A DNA stretch of 64,000 nt, from positions 1 through 64,000 of the forward strand of contig NZ_JBHSWJ010000002.1 in NCBI RefSeq assembly GCF_042661605.1. Direction: 5' to 3'. This document shows positions 8,559 through 17,520 of this stretch, piece by piece. Every line of letters begins with the position of its first letter. Position 1 is the stretch's first letter. A program made the position numbers and the translations under genes. Source of the DNA: Branchiibius cervicis. Its GTDB lineage: Bacteria; Actinomycetota; Actinomycetes; Actinomycetales; Dermatophilaceae. The notes under the pieces are model-generated. The model was not told the origin of the DNA, searched no databases, and saw only the letters and a program-made list of their open reading frames with translations.

Positions 8559-10557
8559 GCAGTCCCGCTGGCGGGATGGCGGTCCCGGAGTCGTTGCTGA
8601 CGAAGCCGATCAACCAGCAGACCGCCGCGGCCGCCAGACCCCGGTCGTAGAACGTCACCTGCTCGAACAACGGGCGCAACGGGCGGCCCAGTCGGGAGTT
8701 GGGCAAGCCCAGCGCGATGATTGCCAGCACCAGCAGCACCGGCACCAGCAGGTTGACCGGGGACGAGACCAGCATCGTCCAGTTCGCCTGCCAGATCCGG
8801 GCCAGCGGACCGGCGGAGCCGTCGTGGATCACCCCGGCCATGAAATCGCCCAGGTGGGTGCGGTTCTGCGCGGGCCGGAGGTAGTCCAGGAAGGCGAGCC
8901 CGAGAACGAACGCCCCGCTGACCACCAGGATCAGCAGGATCCGCCGCCAGGTCACCCGTCGCCCGGCGGCGTTCAGCGCCAGGTAGGCGAACGCGGGGAT
9001 CAGGGCCGCCGTACCGCCGCCGTCCGCGCCCCATCCCGGGTAGCCGTCGACGACCACGACGGCCGCACCGATCAACAGGACGGTCAGAACCGCCAGCGGC
9101 CGGGCCCCGCGGTCCAGTAATGCGCCGGCCAGCGAGGCCGCGACCAACAACCCGCAGGTTGCATAGAACGCGTAGGAAACGTTGCCCATGCCGTAGAACC
9201 GGCCGCCGTACACCGGCTGCAGACCCGTGAGCGAGGTCAGCTGCAGCGCCGAGCCGTGGACGACGTCCAATCCGAGTACGACGAGGGTGAAGGCCCCGAG
9301 GAAGACCGTCGGTCCGCGTCGGTAGCGCCCCCAGGGTCCGAGCAAGGCGGCTGCCGCGATGAACACCGCTCCGGCGAAGGTGAAGATACCCAGCACCACC
9401 CGGGGCTGGTCGGCGCGCCACCAGGGCAGGAAGCCGACGAGCAAGGTGGCCACCGGCGTCGCCGCGACGACCGCCGCGGTACCGGCGAAGTAGCGTCGCA
9501 AGCCCCGGCTGAATCCGGTCCGGCTCAGCCACCACCACACCCCACCGATGGCGCAGGCGATCGCGGTCCCGCCGAGGTAGCACACGAAGAACGGCAGCAC
9601 GAACGCGTGCTCGATCTGCAGCGCCGTGGTGAACTGCGTGACCCGGACCACCGGCGCCGTGGGGCTGCCGGTGGGCTGCACGACGGGCGCGCGACCCTCG
9701 GGCAGGGTGGGAGCGGCCGACCCGATGCGCGACAGGGTCAGCGCTGACAGGTCGGTGGTCTGCAGCAGCCCCACCTGTCGGGTGGAGGCGGAGGTGGCCA
9801 GGCCGTGCCGCACGCGCGGGCCGATGATGGCCACGGCGCGCAGGGACTCGGGTGTGGTGTCGTCGGCGGCCCCGGTGACCACGAGCGTCGTCTTCGCCGG
9901 CAACCGGGCCAGGAGTTGCGACAGGTAGCGGTCGTCGGGTCCGTCCAGGCCGATCAAGGTCACCGGACAGGTCGTGAGCGACACGTCGTCGACGCTGCGC
10001 TGGTAGTGCGCGATCCGGCCGGTCCGGTCGGCCGCCCCGAGAGCGACGTACTTGCCGGCGGCCATGAGGCACTGCCCGTGGGCTTCCAACGACGAGGCGA
10101 CCAGCCCCAGATCGGTGGTGGTGCCGGCGCCGGGTGCTGAGGCGCGCCACGTGGCCCAATCCGGGTAGTAGGCGCCCTCGCCGTCCTGCACCGGCTGCAA
10201 CTCGGGACTGCAGGTGCCCGGTCGAGCGCCGGTGGGCGTTTCACCGACCGGCTGGCCGATGGTCGTGCGCGATCCGGCGCCGAAGGTCAACCAGGACTGG
10301 TTGCTGCAACTGTGCGCCGTCAGGTTGCGGGTGGTCAGGGCGGCGACCGCGCCGGTGCGGGCCATCGCCCACAGCGCCGGCGTCGTATGCGAATTCGCGC
10401 CGTCGAAGGTCAGGGTGGGCATCGACACGATGACCAACCGGCCCGGCTGCTTGATCGTCTGGACCGCGGGCCGGGCCGACAACGCGCTGATCGCGGCCGA
10501 CGCCGCACTGATCCCGAGCACGACGACGGCCACCGCAAGAAGCCAGCGCCGGATCAC
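8449..10557 (-). CDS. Large membrane protein, paralogue of the 4547-6574 protein
   Basis: A 702-residue paralogue: signal anchor (about residues 5-25), ectodomain beginning RLVIVSMPTLTFDGANSHTT and followed by TPALWAMARTGA, then a polytopic half. The shared motif is VYGGRFYGMGNVSYAFYAT, and the end motif is SNDSGTAIP. The ectodomain contains SCSNQSWLTFGAGSRTT, matching CTPSAWLTLGAG in the other copy. The presumed metal-site Asp after the first strand is displaced or replaced, so catalysis is uncertain. Its 3' end overlaps the GT87 gene tail by 110 bases, including a conserved transmembrane segment. The pair looks like an ancient local duplication around the lipoprotein and GT87 genes. Function unknown. 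Confidence 0.75.
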   Translation of the reverse strand: MIRRWLLAVAVVVLGISAASAAISALSARPAVQTIKQPGRLVIVSMPTLTFDGANSHTTPALWAMARTGAVAALTTRNLTAHSCSNQSWLTFGAGSRTTIGQPVGETPTGARPGTCSPELQPVQDGEGAYYPDWATWRASAPGAGTTTDLGLVASSLEAHGQCLMAAGKYVALGAADRTGRIAHYQRSVDDVSLTTCPVTLIGLDGPDDRYLSQLLARLPAKTTLVVTGAADDTTPESLRAVAIIGPRVRHGLATSASTRQVGLLQTTDLSALTLSRIGSAAPTLPEGRAPVVQPTGSPTAPVVRVTQFTTALQIEHAFVLPFFVCYLGGTAIACAIGGVWWWLSRTGFSRGLRRYFAGTAAVVAATPVATLLVGFLPWWRADQPRVVLGIFTFAGAVFIAAAALLGPWGRYRRGPTVFLGAFTLVVLGLDVVHGSALQLTSLTGLQPVYGGRFYGMGNVSYAFYATCGLLVAASLAGALLDRGARPLAVLTVLLIGAAVVVVDGYPGWGADGGGTAALIPAFAYLALNAAGRRVTWRRILLILVVSGAFVLGLAFLDYLRPAQNRTHLGDFMAGVIHDGSAGPLARIWQANWTMLVSSPVNLLVPVLLVLAIIALGLPNSRLGRPLRPLFEQVTFYDRGLAAAAVCWLIGFVSNDSGTAIPPAGLLMAIPLTVLLAASPAWRLDDVPPGATTPERRVAALR

Positions 10558-10575
10558 CCCGCAAGGTTAAGCGGC

Positions 10576-11217
10576 TCAGATAGGTAGCCAGGACGGCAGC
10601 GAGACCCCGAAGAGTCCCAACGCGAGCAGGACCGCGAACAGTGCGCAGACCAAACCGCCGACGAGCCGGATGATCGACAGGGGTACGTGGTCGAGCAGTT
10701 TGCGGCCCAGCAGCACCGCCAGCCCCGACACCGCGGCCAGCGCCAGGAACGCGCCGACACCCACACTGAGCGCGACACCCAGGCCGCCGCCGCTCTTGGC
10801 CACGAAACCGGCGGTCGCCAACTGGGACAGGTCGCCCCATTCCGCCAGGAAGAGGATCAGGAACGACGCGGTCACCGCGTGGAAACCGGACGCGGGCCGG
10901 GTCGTCTTCTGCTCGAACTCCTCCTCGGTCTCGGCCTCTTCGGCGGAGGCGTCCTTGGCACTGCGGATCAGCAGGACCGCGGCGATCGCGAACAGCACCA
11001 TCACCACGGCATGCACCGGCTTCTCCGGCAACCGGCCGATCAGGCCGCCGAACGCGACCGCGACCACCGTCTGCACGAGGAAGGCCGCGCACACCCCGAT
11101 CCAGACCAGGATCGGCCGGTAGCGGGTGGCCAGGACCAGGGTCGCGATGAACGTCTTGTCCGGCAGTTCGACCAGGAAGATGGTCACGAAGACGGTGACC
11201 ATCAGCCCGATATCCAT
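10576..11217 (-). CDS. TMEM165/GDT1-family cation transporter (UPF0016)
   Basis: A 213-residue membrane protein with six predicted helices in two similar halves. The duplicated family signature E-x-x-D-[KL]-[ST] appears as VELPDKTFIATL in the first half (about residues 16-27) and LAEWGDLSQLAT in the second (about residues 124-135). A charged linker rich in Glu (about residues 85-105) separates the halves. GDT1 relatives move Mn2+ or Ca2+ against protons; bacterial examples such as MneA and Mnx are manganese exporters. The start ATG follows the family N-terminus. It ends 18 bases from the start of the preceding large membrane-protein gene. Confidence 0.9.
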   Translation of the reverse strand: MDIGLMVTVFVTIFLVELPDKTFIATLVLATRYRPILVWIGVCAAFLVQTVVAVAFGGLIGRLPEKPVHAVVMVLFAIAAVLLIRSAKDASAEEAETEEEFEQKTTRPASGFHAVTASFLILFLAEWGDLSQLATAGFVAKSGGGLGVALSVGVGAFLALAAVSGLAVLLGRKLLDHVPLSIIRLVGGLVCALFAVLLALGLFGVSLPSWLPI

Positions 11218-11253
11218 GACCCGCGAAGTCTACCTACGCCGTACCCTCGATCC

Positions 11254-11732
11254 GTGCAAACCGCCCTGCTCGCGCTGGCCCTCACCCTCGCCGTGCTGGC
11301 GCTGCTGGTGGCGGCGGCCGCGCTGTTGCGGTTGCGCGCGATCCAGCGGCAGTTCACGGCGTTGTGGCCCCCGGACCAGCGACGTGACGCGCTCGCGGTG
11401 CTCACCCGCCAGGCCGATCGCAGTACGGCGATCGAGCGGCACCTGGGCGCCCTCGCCGCGCGTGTCGACGGGCTCACACCGCACGTGGCCGCCGCCCTGC
11501 GGCACGTCGCGGTCGTGCGGTACGACGCGTTCGGCGATTCCGGGGGCAGCTATCGTTCTCGGCGGCGCTGCTGGACGACTCCGGCGACGGACTGGTCATC
11601 ACCTCGATCCACGCCCGCGACGAGTCGCGCACCTACGCCAAGGGTGTGCTCTCCGGGCGCTCCGAGGTGAAGCTCACCCCCGAGGAGCAGCAGGCCATTG
11701 CCGCCGCCCGCACCAACCGGAAGGACGCCTGA
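11254..11732 (+). pseudogene. DUF4446 family protein, apparent -1 frameshift (probable sequencing error)
   Basis: The first frame starts at GTG 11254 and encodes a transmembrane helix (about residues 3-25), a coiled region, and HVAVVRYDAFGDSGG, the conserved core of DUF4446 proteins. The following family segment LSFSAALLDDSGDGLVITSI and HARDESRTYAKGV are in another frame, ending at TGA 11730-11732. The break is at a run of five G (11542-11546); six G would give DSGGQLSFSA and one protein of about 159 residues. The stop overlaps the pheA start (TGATG). DUF4446 is a small membrane-anchored family of unknown function. Confidence 0.85.
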
Positions 11733-12649
11733 TGCGCTACGGATACTTCGGTCCCGAGGGCACGTTCACCCAGGCGGCTCTGCTGTCCTGGCGGCCGGCG
11801 CAGGGCGCCGAGCACGTGCCCTTCGCCACCGTCGACGCCGCGTTGCGCGCGGTGCAGTCCGGCGACGTCGACTCCGCGATGGTGCCGATCGAGAACTCCA
11901 TCGAGGGCGGTGTCCCGGCCACCATCGACGCCCTCAACGCACTGCAACTGGTGATCGTCGGGGAAGTCCTCGTGCCCATCACCTTCGTGCTGGTCGCGCC
12001 GTCCGGTACGACGCTCGCGGACATCCGCACGATCGGCACCCACTCGCACGCCTGGGCACAGGTGCGCGGCTGGGCGGCAGCGAACACTCCCGGCGCGACG
12101 TACGTGCCGGCGCTGTCAACTGCCGCCGGGCCCCAGGCACTCGAGGCGGCGCTCGCGGCCGGTGAGCCCGCGCCGTACGACGCAGCCGTCTGCGCTCCGG
12201 TCGCCGCCGGCGGCCTCGAGGTGCTCGCGGAGGACATCGGCGACAACAAGTCGGCGGTGACGCGGTTCGTGCTGGTGGCGCGGCCCGGTTGGCTGCCGAC
12301 ACCGACCGGCTTCGACAAGACCACGCTTGTGCTCTACCAGCACTCCGACCGGGCCGGGGGCCTGCTGGAGTTGTTGGAGCAGTTCGCGACCCGCGGAATC
12401 AACCTGACCCGATTGGAGTCGCGGCCGACCGGTGCGGCGATGGGTAGCTACTGTTTTTCGATCGATCTGGAGGGGCATCTGCGCGACGAACGGGTCGCGG
12501 ACGCCCTTCTCGGACTGCGGCGGACCGCCGCGGACGTGCGTTTCCTGGGTTCGTACCCGCGGGCCGATCTGCGAGCTGCCACCGTTGAACCAGCCGCCAC
12601 CGACGCAGCCTTCGCCGATGCGCGGGAATGGCTGCGGTCGCTGGGTTAG
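11732..12649 (+). CDS. pheA: Prephenate dehydratase
   Basis: A 305-residue monofunctional prephenate dehydratase, which makes phenylpyruvate in phenylalanine synthesis. It starts MRYGYFGPEGTFTQAAL, the family opening. The catalytic domain holds VPIENSIEGGVPATIDAL (about residues 51-68) and the TRF triad in KSAVTRFVLVAR (about residues 170-181). A C-terminal ACT domain follows (about 195-275), with the phenylalanine-binding ESRPT motif at about residue 230. The start ATG overlaps the stop of the DUF4446 gene, so translation is likely coupled. It is convergent with the sortase gene, overlapping by 4 bases. Confidence 0.95.
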   Translation: MRYGYFGPEGTFTQAALLSWRPAQGAEHVPFATVDAALRAVQSGDVDSAMVPIENSIEGGVPATIDALNALQLVIVGEVLVPITFVLVAPSGTTLADIRTIGTHSHAWAQVRGWAAANTPGATYVPALSTAAGPQALEAALAAGEPAPYDAAVCAPVAAGGLEVLAEDIGDNKSAVTRFVLVARPGWLPTPTGFDKTTLVLYQHSDRAGGLLELLEQFATRGINLTRLESRPTGAAMGSYCFSIDLEGHLRDERVADALLGLRRTAADVRFLGSYPRADLRAATVEPAATDAAFADAREWLRSLG

Positions 12650-13383
12650 GAGGCGGCCGGTTCGGCCCAGACCAGGTAGTTGTTCAGGTGGTGCTGACCG
12701 ATGAGCGGGCTGTTCTTGTCGCAGGTGATGAGCACCAGGACCGGTGACGAACTGCCGCCCCACACCTGCTGGTCGGTCGTGACCTTCGTCTTCAGCTCGG
12801 ATCGTTTGTCGGTGACCGTGTAGGTCAGGTGGCGCCCGTCGGTGCAGGTGATGTCCACGGGTGCACCGGTGCGCACCCGGTCCAGGTCGTAGAACTCATC
12901 CGGGCCGTCGTAGGTCACGTGGCCGGCGATGACCGTGCGACCGCTGGTGCCCAACTGGGCCGATTTGTCGTACCACATGGTCGTTTTCGGCGGCGGGTAG
13001 ATCTGCCCCTGGGCGTTGGTGCCCATCGCCACGACCTGCTCGCCGTCGATGCCGACACTGCTGACGGACAACCGCGCGGGCACGCAGCCGTTGCCGACCG
13101 GCATCACGGAGGTCGGCGTGCTGTACCCGGTGGGGTTCGGCAGGACGCTGCCGGCTGTAGCCGTCGAACCCGTGCTCGTGCTCGGGGAATGACCGGTCGT
13201 GGCGCTGCCGGCGGAGGAGGTGGCGGTGGTCGAGGTGCTGGTCGGTGCGGAACTGCTCGTCGCGGCGGTGCCGGTGGTGCCGCTCGGCGTACCCGATGAG
13301 GAGTTCGAAGCCCCGCCACCGCACGCGCTGAGCGTGAGTGCGGCCGCGGCCAGGACGGCGGGGGCGAGCAGGCGGCGAGTCAT
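12646..13383 (-). CDS. Class F sortase-like lipoprotein, no Arg after the catalytic Cys
   Basis: A 245-residue protein with a lipoprotein signal (LSACGGG, Cys near residue 21), a Ser/Thr/Gly-rich linker to about residue 85, and a sortase domain. The catalytic His is in TVIAGHVTYDG (about residue 155) and the Cys in VLVLITCDKN (about residue 221). Sortases also need an Arg after the Cys, but the rest of this protein contains none. It may be inactive, use another residue, or be a divergent L,D-transpeptidase-like variant. Tethering by a lipid instead of a helix is also unusual for sortases. Confidence 0.82.
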   Translation of the reverse strand: MTRRLLAPAVLAAAALTLSACGGGASNSSSGTPSGTTGTAATSSSAPTSTSTTATSSAGSATTGHSPSTSTGSTATAGSVLPNPTGYSTPTSVMPVGNGCVPARLSVSSVGIDGEQVVAMGTNAQGQIYPPPKTTMWYDKSAQLGTSGRTVIAGHVTYDGPDEFYDLDRVRTGAPVDITCTDGRHLTYTVTDKRSELKTKVTTDQQVWGGSSSPVLVLITCDKNSPLIGQHHLNNYLVWAEPAAS

Positions 13384-13440
13384 GCTCAGAGTGTGCCTGG
13401 TGAACCTGGCCGCTCCGACGCCGCCCGGGCCGGCGGCGGA

Positions 13441-14351
13441 TCAGCCGCGGACGCTCAGCGCGCTGGGCAGCACTTCGAGGCGTACGCCGATCGCACTGCC
13501 CAGGTGGTCGCCGTCGATCTCGATGGGGGTCGGCGTACCGGCTCGCAGGTCGACGGCTTCGGCGACCCGGCGTTCCACCGCGTGGGTCGAGCGTTTGGAG
13601 CGGCTCAAAATGCTGGTGACGACTTTCGGCCAGCCGAGGGCACCGCCGGCGCGGATTATGACGGCGTCCAGCTCACCGTCGTCGAAGCGGGCACCGGGCA
13701 TCAGTTGCACCCCGCCGGTGAGGAGTCCGCACGAGCCCACGATGACGGTGGTGACCTCGGTGTCGACCGGTTGATCGGCATCGAAGGTGACGGTCATCGG
13801 GATGTGGTTGTGCCGAATGTGCCGCAGCCCGTTGACCGGATAGGCCAGCCAGCTCAGCCTGGCCTTCAGGGCCTCGGGGGTGCCGCCGAGGATGTCTGCA
13901 TCGAGGCCGAATCCGGCCATCACCAGGCCGTATTCGGGTTCGCTCCACCCACCGGAGCCGTCGCGGTCGATGGTGATCCGCATGACATCGATGGGCCGGG
14001 GAGTGCCGGTGAGCGCGGCCACCAAGCCGTCCTGGAACCGCCGGTGCGGCAGCTTCATGTTGCGGGCCAGCAGATTCCCGGTACCGGCACTGAGCAGTCC
14101 CAACGGGACCCCGCTGCCCAGAGCACCACTGGCCACCGCGCGGACGGTCCCGTCCCCGCCGTACGGGCAGACCAGATCGGCACCGTGCTCGATGGCCTGG
14201 ATCGTTTGACCGCGCCCGGTGTCCTTCGCGGTGGTCTCGAACCACATGGGTTCCCCCACCCGTGGCGCTCGAAAACGCCGCGGGCCTGCGATCGCAGGGT
14301 GGCGGCGTCGGACACCTTGGTCGGGTTGACGATCACCGCAGCCGTGGGCAT
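13441..14351 (-). pseudogene. Diacylglycerol/lipid kinase family protein, apparent -1 frameshift (probable sequencing error)
   Basis: The N-terminus (ATG at 14351) reads MPTAAVIVNPTKVSDAATLR and fits the first strand of DAGK_cat domains. The frame breaks at a run of five C (14253-14257; G on the coding strand). A sixth base joins it to ETTAKDTGRGQ and the catalytic loop VCPYGGDGTVRAVA, then LSAGTGNLLARNM. The C-terminal half carries LTGGVQLMPGARFDDGELD, typical of YegS/DgkB-type lipid kinases. The whole protein would be about 303 residues, normal for the family, which phosphorylates diacylglycerol or related lipids with ATP. It is divergent from serS, 40 bases apart. Confidence 0.88.
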
Positions 14352-14391
14352 GACCGCAACCTATCCCAGGGCCAGGCTAGCCTTGTCGATC

Positions 14392-15702
14392 GTGATCGAC
14401 ATCAAGGTGTTGCGGGAGGACCCGGAGCGGGTCAAGGCCAGCCAACGAGCCCGGGGAGCCGACGAGTCCCTGGTGGACCAGATCCTGGCGGCCGACTCCG
14501 CGCGACGCAACGCGCTGTCGCATTTCGAGGAACTGCGCTCGCAGCAGAAGTCGGTCAGCAAGCAGGTCGGCGCCGCGATGGGCCAGTTGAACGCCGCCCG
14601 CAAACGCGGCGAGGATGTCACGGCCCTGCAGCAACAGGCCGAGCAGGCCCGCGCCGACGCGGCCGCCCTCGCGGCGCAGGTGAAGTCGCTGGAGGCCCAG
14701 GCCGACGAACAGTCGGCGACCTTCGAGGCGCTGTTGAAGAAGGTCGGCAACATCATCGTCGACGGTGTACCCAGCGGCGGGGAGGACGACTACACGGTCC
14801 GTGAGGTCGTGGGTTCCCCGACGCAGTTCGATTTCGAGCCGCTGGACCACCTGGCCCTCGGCGAGAAGCTGGGGGCGATCGACATGGAGCGGGGCGCCAA
14901 GGTCGCCGGCTCGCGGTTCTACTTCCTGACCGGTGTCGGCGCCCGGCTCGAACTGGGTCTGTTGCAGATGGGTCTGGCCTTCGCGGTGGAGCACGGGTTC
15001 ACCCCGATGATCACGCCGTCGCTGGTCCGGCCGGACATCATGACCGGTGCCGGGTTCCTCGACGAACACGCCGATGAGGTCTACCGGCTCGAAGCCGACG
15101 ACCTGTACCTGACCGGTACCTCGGAGGTGGCGCTCGCGGGCTACCACGCCGACGAGATCATCGACTTGTCGAAGGGGCCGAAGCGCTACGCCGGCTGGTC
15201 GACCTGTTACCGCCGCGAGGCCGGCTCGCACGGCAAGGACACCCGGGGGATCATCCGGGTGCACCAGTTCCAGAAGTTGGAGATGTTCGTCTACTGCGAT
15301 CCCGCGCAGGCGCAGGCCGAGCACGAGCGGTTGTTGGGCTGGGAGCGGGAGATGCTGGCCAAGATCGAGGTGCCGTACCGGATCATCGACACCGCGGCGG
15401 GCGATCTGGGCAACCCGGCGGCGCGCAAATTCGACTGCGAGGCGTGGGTGCCGACCCAGGGTCGGTACCGCGAGTTGACGTCGACCTCGAACTGTACGAC
15501 GTACCAGGCCCGCCGCCTGAACACCCGGTTCCGCACGGACGAGGGCAAGTCGGAGATCGTTGCAACGCTGAACGGCACGTTGGCGACGACGCGGTGGCTG
15601 GTGGCGATTCTGGAGAACCACCAGCAGTCGGACGGCTCGGTCCGAGTGCCCGCCGCGCTCGCGCCGTACGTCGGTGAGGATGTCCTCAAGCCGGTCACCT
15701 GA
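14392..15702 (+). CDS. serS: Seryl-tRNA synthetase
   Basis: A 436-residue cytoplasmic class II aminoacyl-tRNA synthetase that charges tRNA-Ser. The GTG at 14392 gives VIDIKVLREDPERVKAS, the usual N-terminus. An antiparallel coiled-coil arm spans about residues 30-105 and contacts the long variable arm of tRNA-Ser. Catalytic motifs follow: LTGTSEVALAGYH (about residues 240-252), motif 2 in TRGIIRVHQFQKLEMFVY (about 285-302), and motif 3 near NGTLATTRWLVAILEN (about 392-407). Length matches the family. It is probably monocistronic, with the histidine kinase starting 18 bases later on the same strand. Confidence 0.96.
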   Translation: MIDIKVLREDPERVKASQRARGADESLVDQILAADSARRNALSHFEELRSQQKSVSKQVGAAMGQLNAARKRGEDVTALQQQAEQARADAAALAAQVKSLEAQADEQSATFEALLKKVGNIIVDGVPSGGEDDYTVREVVGSPTQFDFEPLDHLALGEKLGAIDMERGAKVAGSRFYFLTGVGARLELGLLQMGLAFAVEHGFTPMITPSLVRPDIMTGAGFLDEHADEVYRLEADDLYLTGTSEVALAGYHADEIIDLSKGPKRYAGWSTCYRREAGSHGKDTRGIIRVHQFQKLEMFVYCDPAQAQAEHERLLGWEREMLAKIEVPYRIIDTAAGDLGNPAARKFDCEAWVPTQGRYRELTSTSNCTTYQARRLNTRFRTDEGKSEIVATLNGTLATTRWLVAILENHQQSDGSVRVPAALAPYVGEDVLKPVT

Positions 15703-15720
15703 CCTGGCTAGCCTGGCCCG

Positions 15721-16992
15721 GTGGCGACAGTTGGGGCGTTTTTCGGTGTCGGAGATCCATGGCGTCGACCGCTTCCTTCGCGTTGGTGGCGCCGGGATAT
15801 CGCGATTGCGGTCGGCTTCCTGGTGGTGGGAGCGGTCGGTCTGGAGCTGGAACGCAGCCTGGGCTCGCTGAGCCAGATCGCCGCACCGGAAGTGGTGCAG
15901 CACCTGCCGCTGGTACTCGCGGGTGTGCTCATCGTGTGGCGCCGGCGATTCCCGGTGGCGACCGTCGCAGCCATCACGGTGCTGTGGCTCGTGACCGGGA
16001 TCCTGCTACCGCCGCTCGCGGTGAGCCTCGTGCTGCAATTCCTTTTCCTCGCAGTCTTCTACGCGGCAATCGCCTGGGGTGCGCCGCGTGGCCGGACGGT
16101 GGCGGTCGTGCTGTTGTGCGTCGCTGCGTTGATGGTGTGGGTGACTGTCGATCTGGTCCACCGGACCTCAAACGGTGCCTCGTCTCCGGGCCCGTTCCCC
16201 TATGCTGCGCTGACCGGTTACATCTACCTGATCAACGCGATCTACTTCGGCGGCGCGATCCTGGGTGGAGCGCTGGATTGGCGCAACGCCCGGCAGCGGG
16301 CCGCGCTGGCCGGCCAGGCGGGGCTGATCGAGCGACAGGCCGCCGAGTTGCGTGACCGGTCGGTCGTCGACGAACGCGTCCGGATCGCCCGCGAGCTGCA
16401 TGATGTGGTCGCGCATCACGTGGCGCTGATGGGCGTGCAAGCAGCCGCCGCGCGACGCGTGCTCACGGTTGATCCGCCAGCAGCGGCCGGTGCGCTGGAA
16501 ACCGTTGAGTCATCGGCCCGTTCGGCCGTCACCGAGATGCGCTCCCTGGTCGGAACGTTGCGCGGCGACGACGCCGAGTCGAGGACTCCGCCACCGACGT
16601 TGGCGGACGTCCCGGCGCTGGTAGCCCAGTTCGACACGCTGGGTCTTGGCACGACGTACGTGCTGGTGGACGTCGATGGCCTGGCCGAGCGGGTGCCCGC
16701 AGCAGCGGGTTTCGGGGTGTATCGGGTAGTGCAGGAGGCGCTGTCCAACGTGCGCGCGCACTCCTCCGCGACGTTTGCGTCGGTGACTGTGCGTGTCGTG
16801 CGGGCCGGAGATGGCGCGTACGTCGAGGTGGAGGTTCTCGACGGCGGCTCCACTCTGGCGGGGACCGCAGGGACGGGCCTGGGGCTGCAGGGCATCCGCG
16901 AACGCGTCGCCGCCCTCGGCGGCGAAGCGGACATCGGTCCGCGGGCGACCGGAGGGTTCCGCGTGCGGGCGCGGATCCCCTTCCTGGTGTAG
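15721..16992 (+). CDS. Sensor histidine kinase (NarL-type, HisKA_3)
   Basis: A 423-residue membrane kinase. The first ~190 residues hold six or so hydrophobic segments with short loops and no large sensor domain. The dimerisation segment VRIARELHDVVAHHVALMG follows, with the phosphorylated His near residue 227. The HATPase_c domain has the N box QEALSNVRAHS (about residue 338) and G boxes in GTGLGLQGIRERVAALGG. Such DesK/LiaS-like kinases pair with NarL-type regulators. The nearest is at 19324 on the same strand, separated by two opposite-strand genes. GTG start chosen because it is the earliest in frame. Signal unknown. Confidence 0.9.
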   Translation: MATVGAFFGVGDPWRRPLPSRWWRRDIAIAVGFLVVGAVGLELERSLGSLSQIAAPEVVQHLPLVLAGVLIVWRRRFPVATVAAITVLWLVTGILLPPLAVSLVLQFLFLAVFYAAIAWGAPRGRTVAVVLLCVAALMVWVTVDLVHRTSNGASSPGPFPYAALTGYIYLINAIYFGGAILGGALDWRNARQRAALAGQAGLIERQAAELRDRSVVDERVRIARELHDVVAHHVALMGVQAAAARRVLTVDPPAAAGALETVESSARSAVTEMRSLVGTLRGDDAESRTPPPTLADVPALVAQFDTLGLGTTYVLVDVDGLAERVPAAAGFGVYRVVQEALSNVRAHSSATFASVTVRVVRAGDGAYVEVEVLDGGSTLAGTAGTGLGLQGIRERVAALGGEADIGPRATGGFRVRARIPFLV

Positions 16993-16999
16993 GTCGGGT

Positions 17000-17389
17000 T
17001 CACCCGGCGACGGGGTGGATGATGACGTCCCGCCGCAGCAGTCGCTGGAGCATGCCGGACAACTCGTCGACCTCGTTGTGTCCGATCCCCATGGGCACCG
17101 TCACCAAGGCATCAAAAGGTGGCTCGTCGACGGCTTCGACCAGCGATTCACCGAACATCCAGGCGGTCGCTTGGTCAAGCCAGGCCCGCTGCGTCGCGTC
17201 GTCGTCCGACGACGAGACGTGAACTGGCGCGGCATCAGGCGGGCAGGCCTCGAGGAGAAGCGCCCGATCGAGGCGTTGGACGTCAGCGAGTTTCGTGGCA
17301 CCGAGCTGTTTGGTCACCGCGGGCTGACTGATACCGAGTTGACGTGCGACGGCCGAGTGCGTGATGAGGACGAAGGTCGCGGCCCGCAC
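17000..17389 (-). CDS. Small helix-turn-helix protein, start uncertain
   Basis: A 129-residue protein beginning at GTG with a helix-turn-helix segment, THSAVARQLGISQPAVTKQL (about residues 10-29), so probably a DNA-binding regulator. The C-terminal two thirds match no family I recognise and end in a hydrophobic strand. In-frame sequence continues upstream without a start until a TGA. In another frame ATG 17437 gives MASDPAPR, and one extra base near 17420 would fuse it as DVARWSRLLLVRAATFVLI, so the true N-terminus may lie near 17437. It is convergent with the histidine kinase (7-base gap) and downstream of poxB on the same strand. Confidence 0.55.
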   Translation of the reverse strand: MRAATFVLITHSAVARQLGISQPAVTKQLGATKLADVQRLDRALLLEACPPDAAPVHVSSSDDDATQRAWLDQATAWMFGESLVEAVDEPPFDALVTVPMGIGHNEVDELSGMLQRLLRRDVIIHPVAG

Positions 17390-17520
17390 GAGGAGCAGAC
17401 GGGACCAGCGAGCAACGTCCTCGGCGCCGGGTCTGAAGCCATACCGTCACCCCACCAGGGCAAGCCTGTGATCGCCAGCGATCACTGCCGTTTCGTCTGG
17501 CCGGCCGTCGAGGCAAGTCC

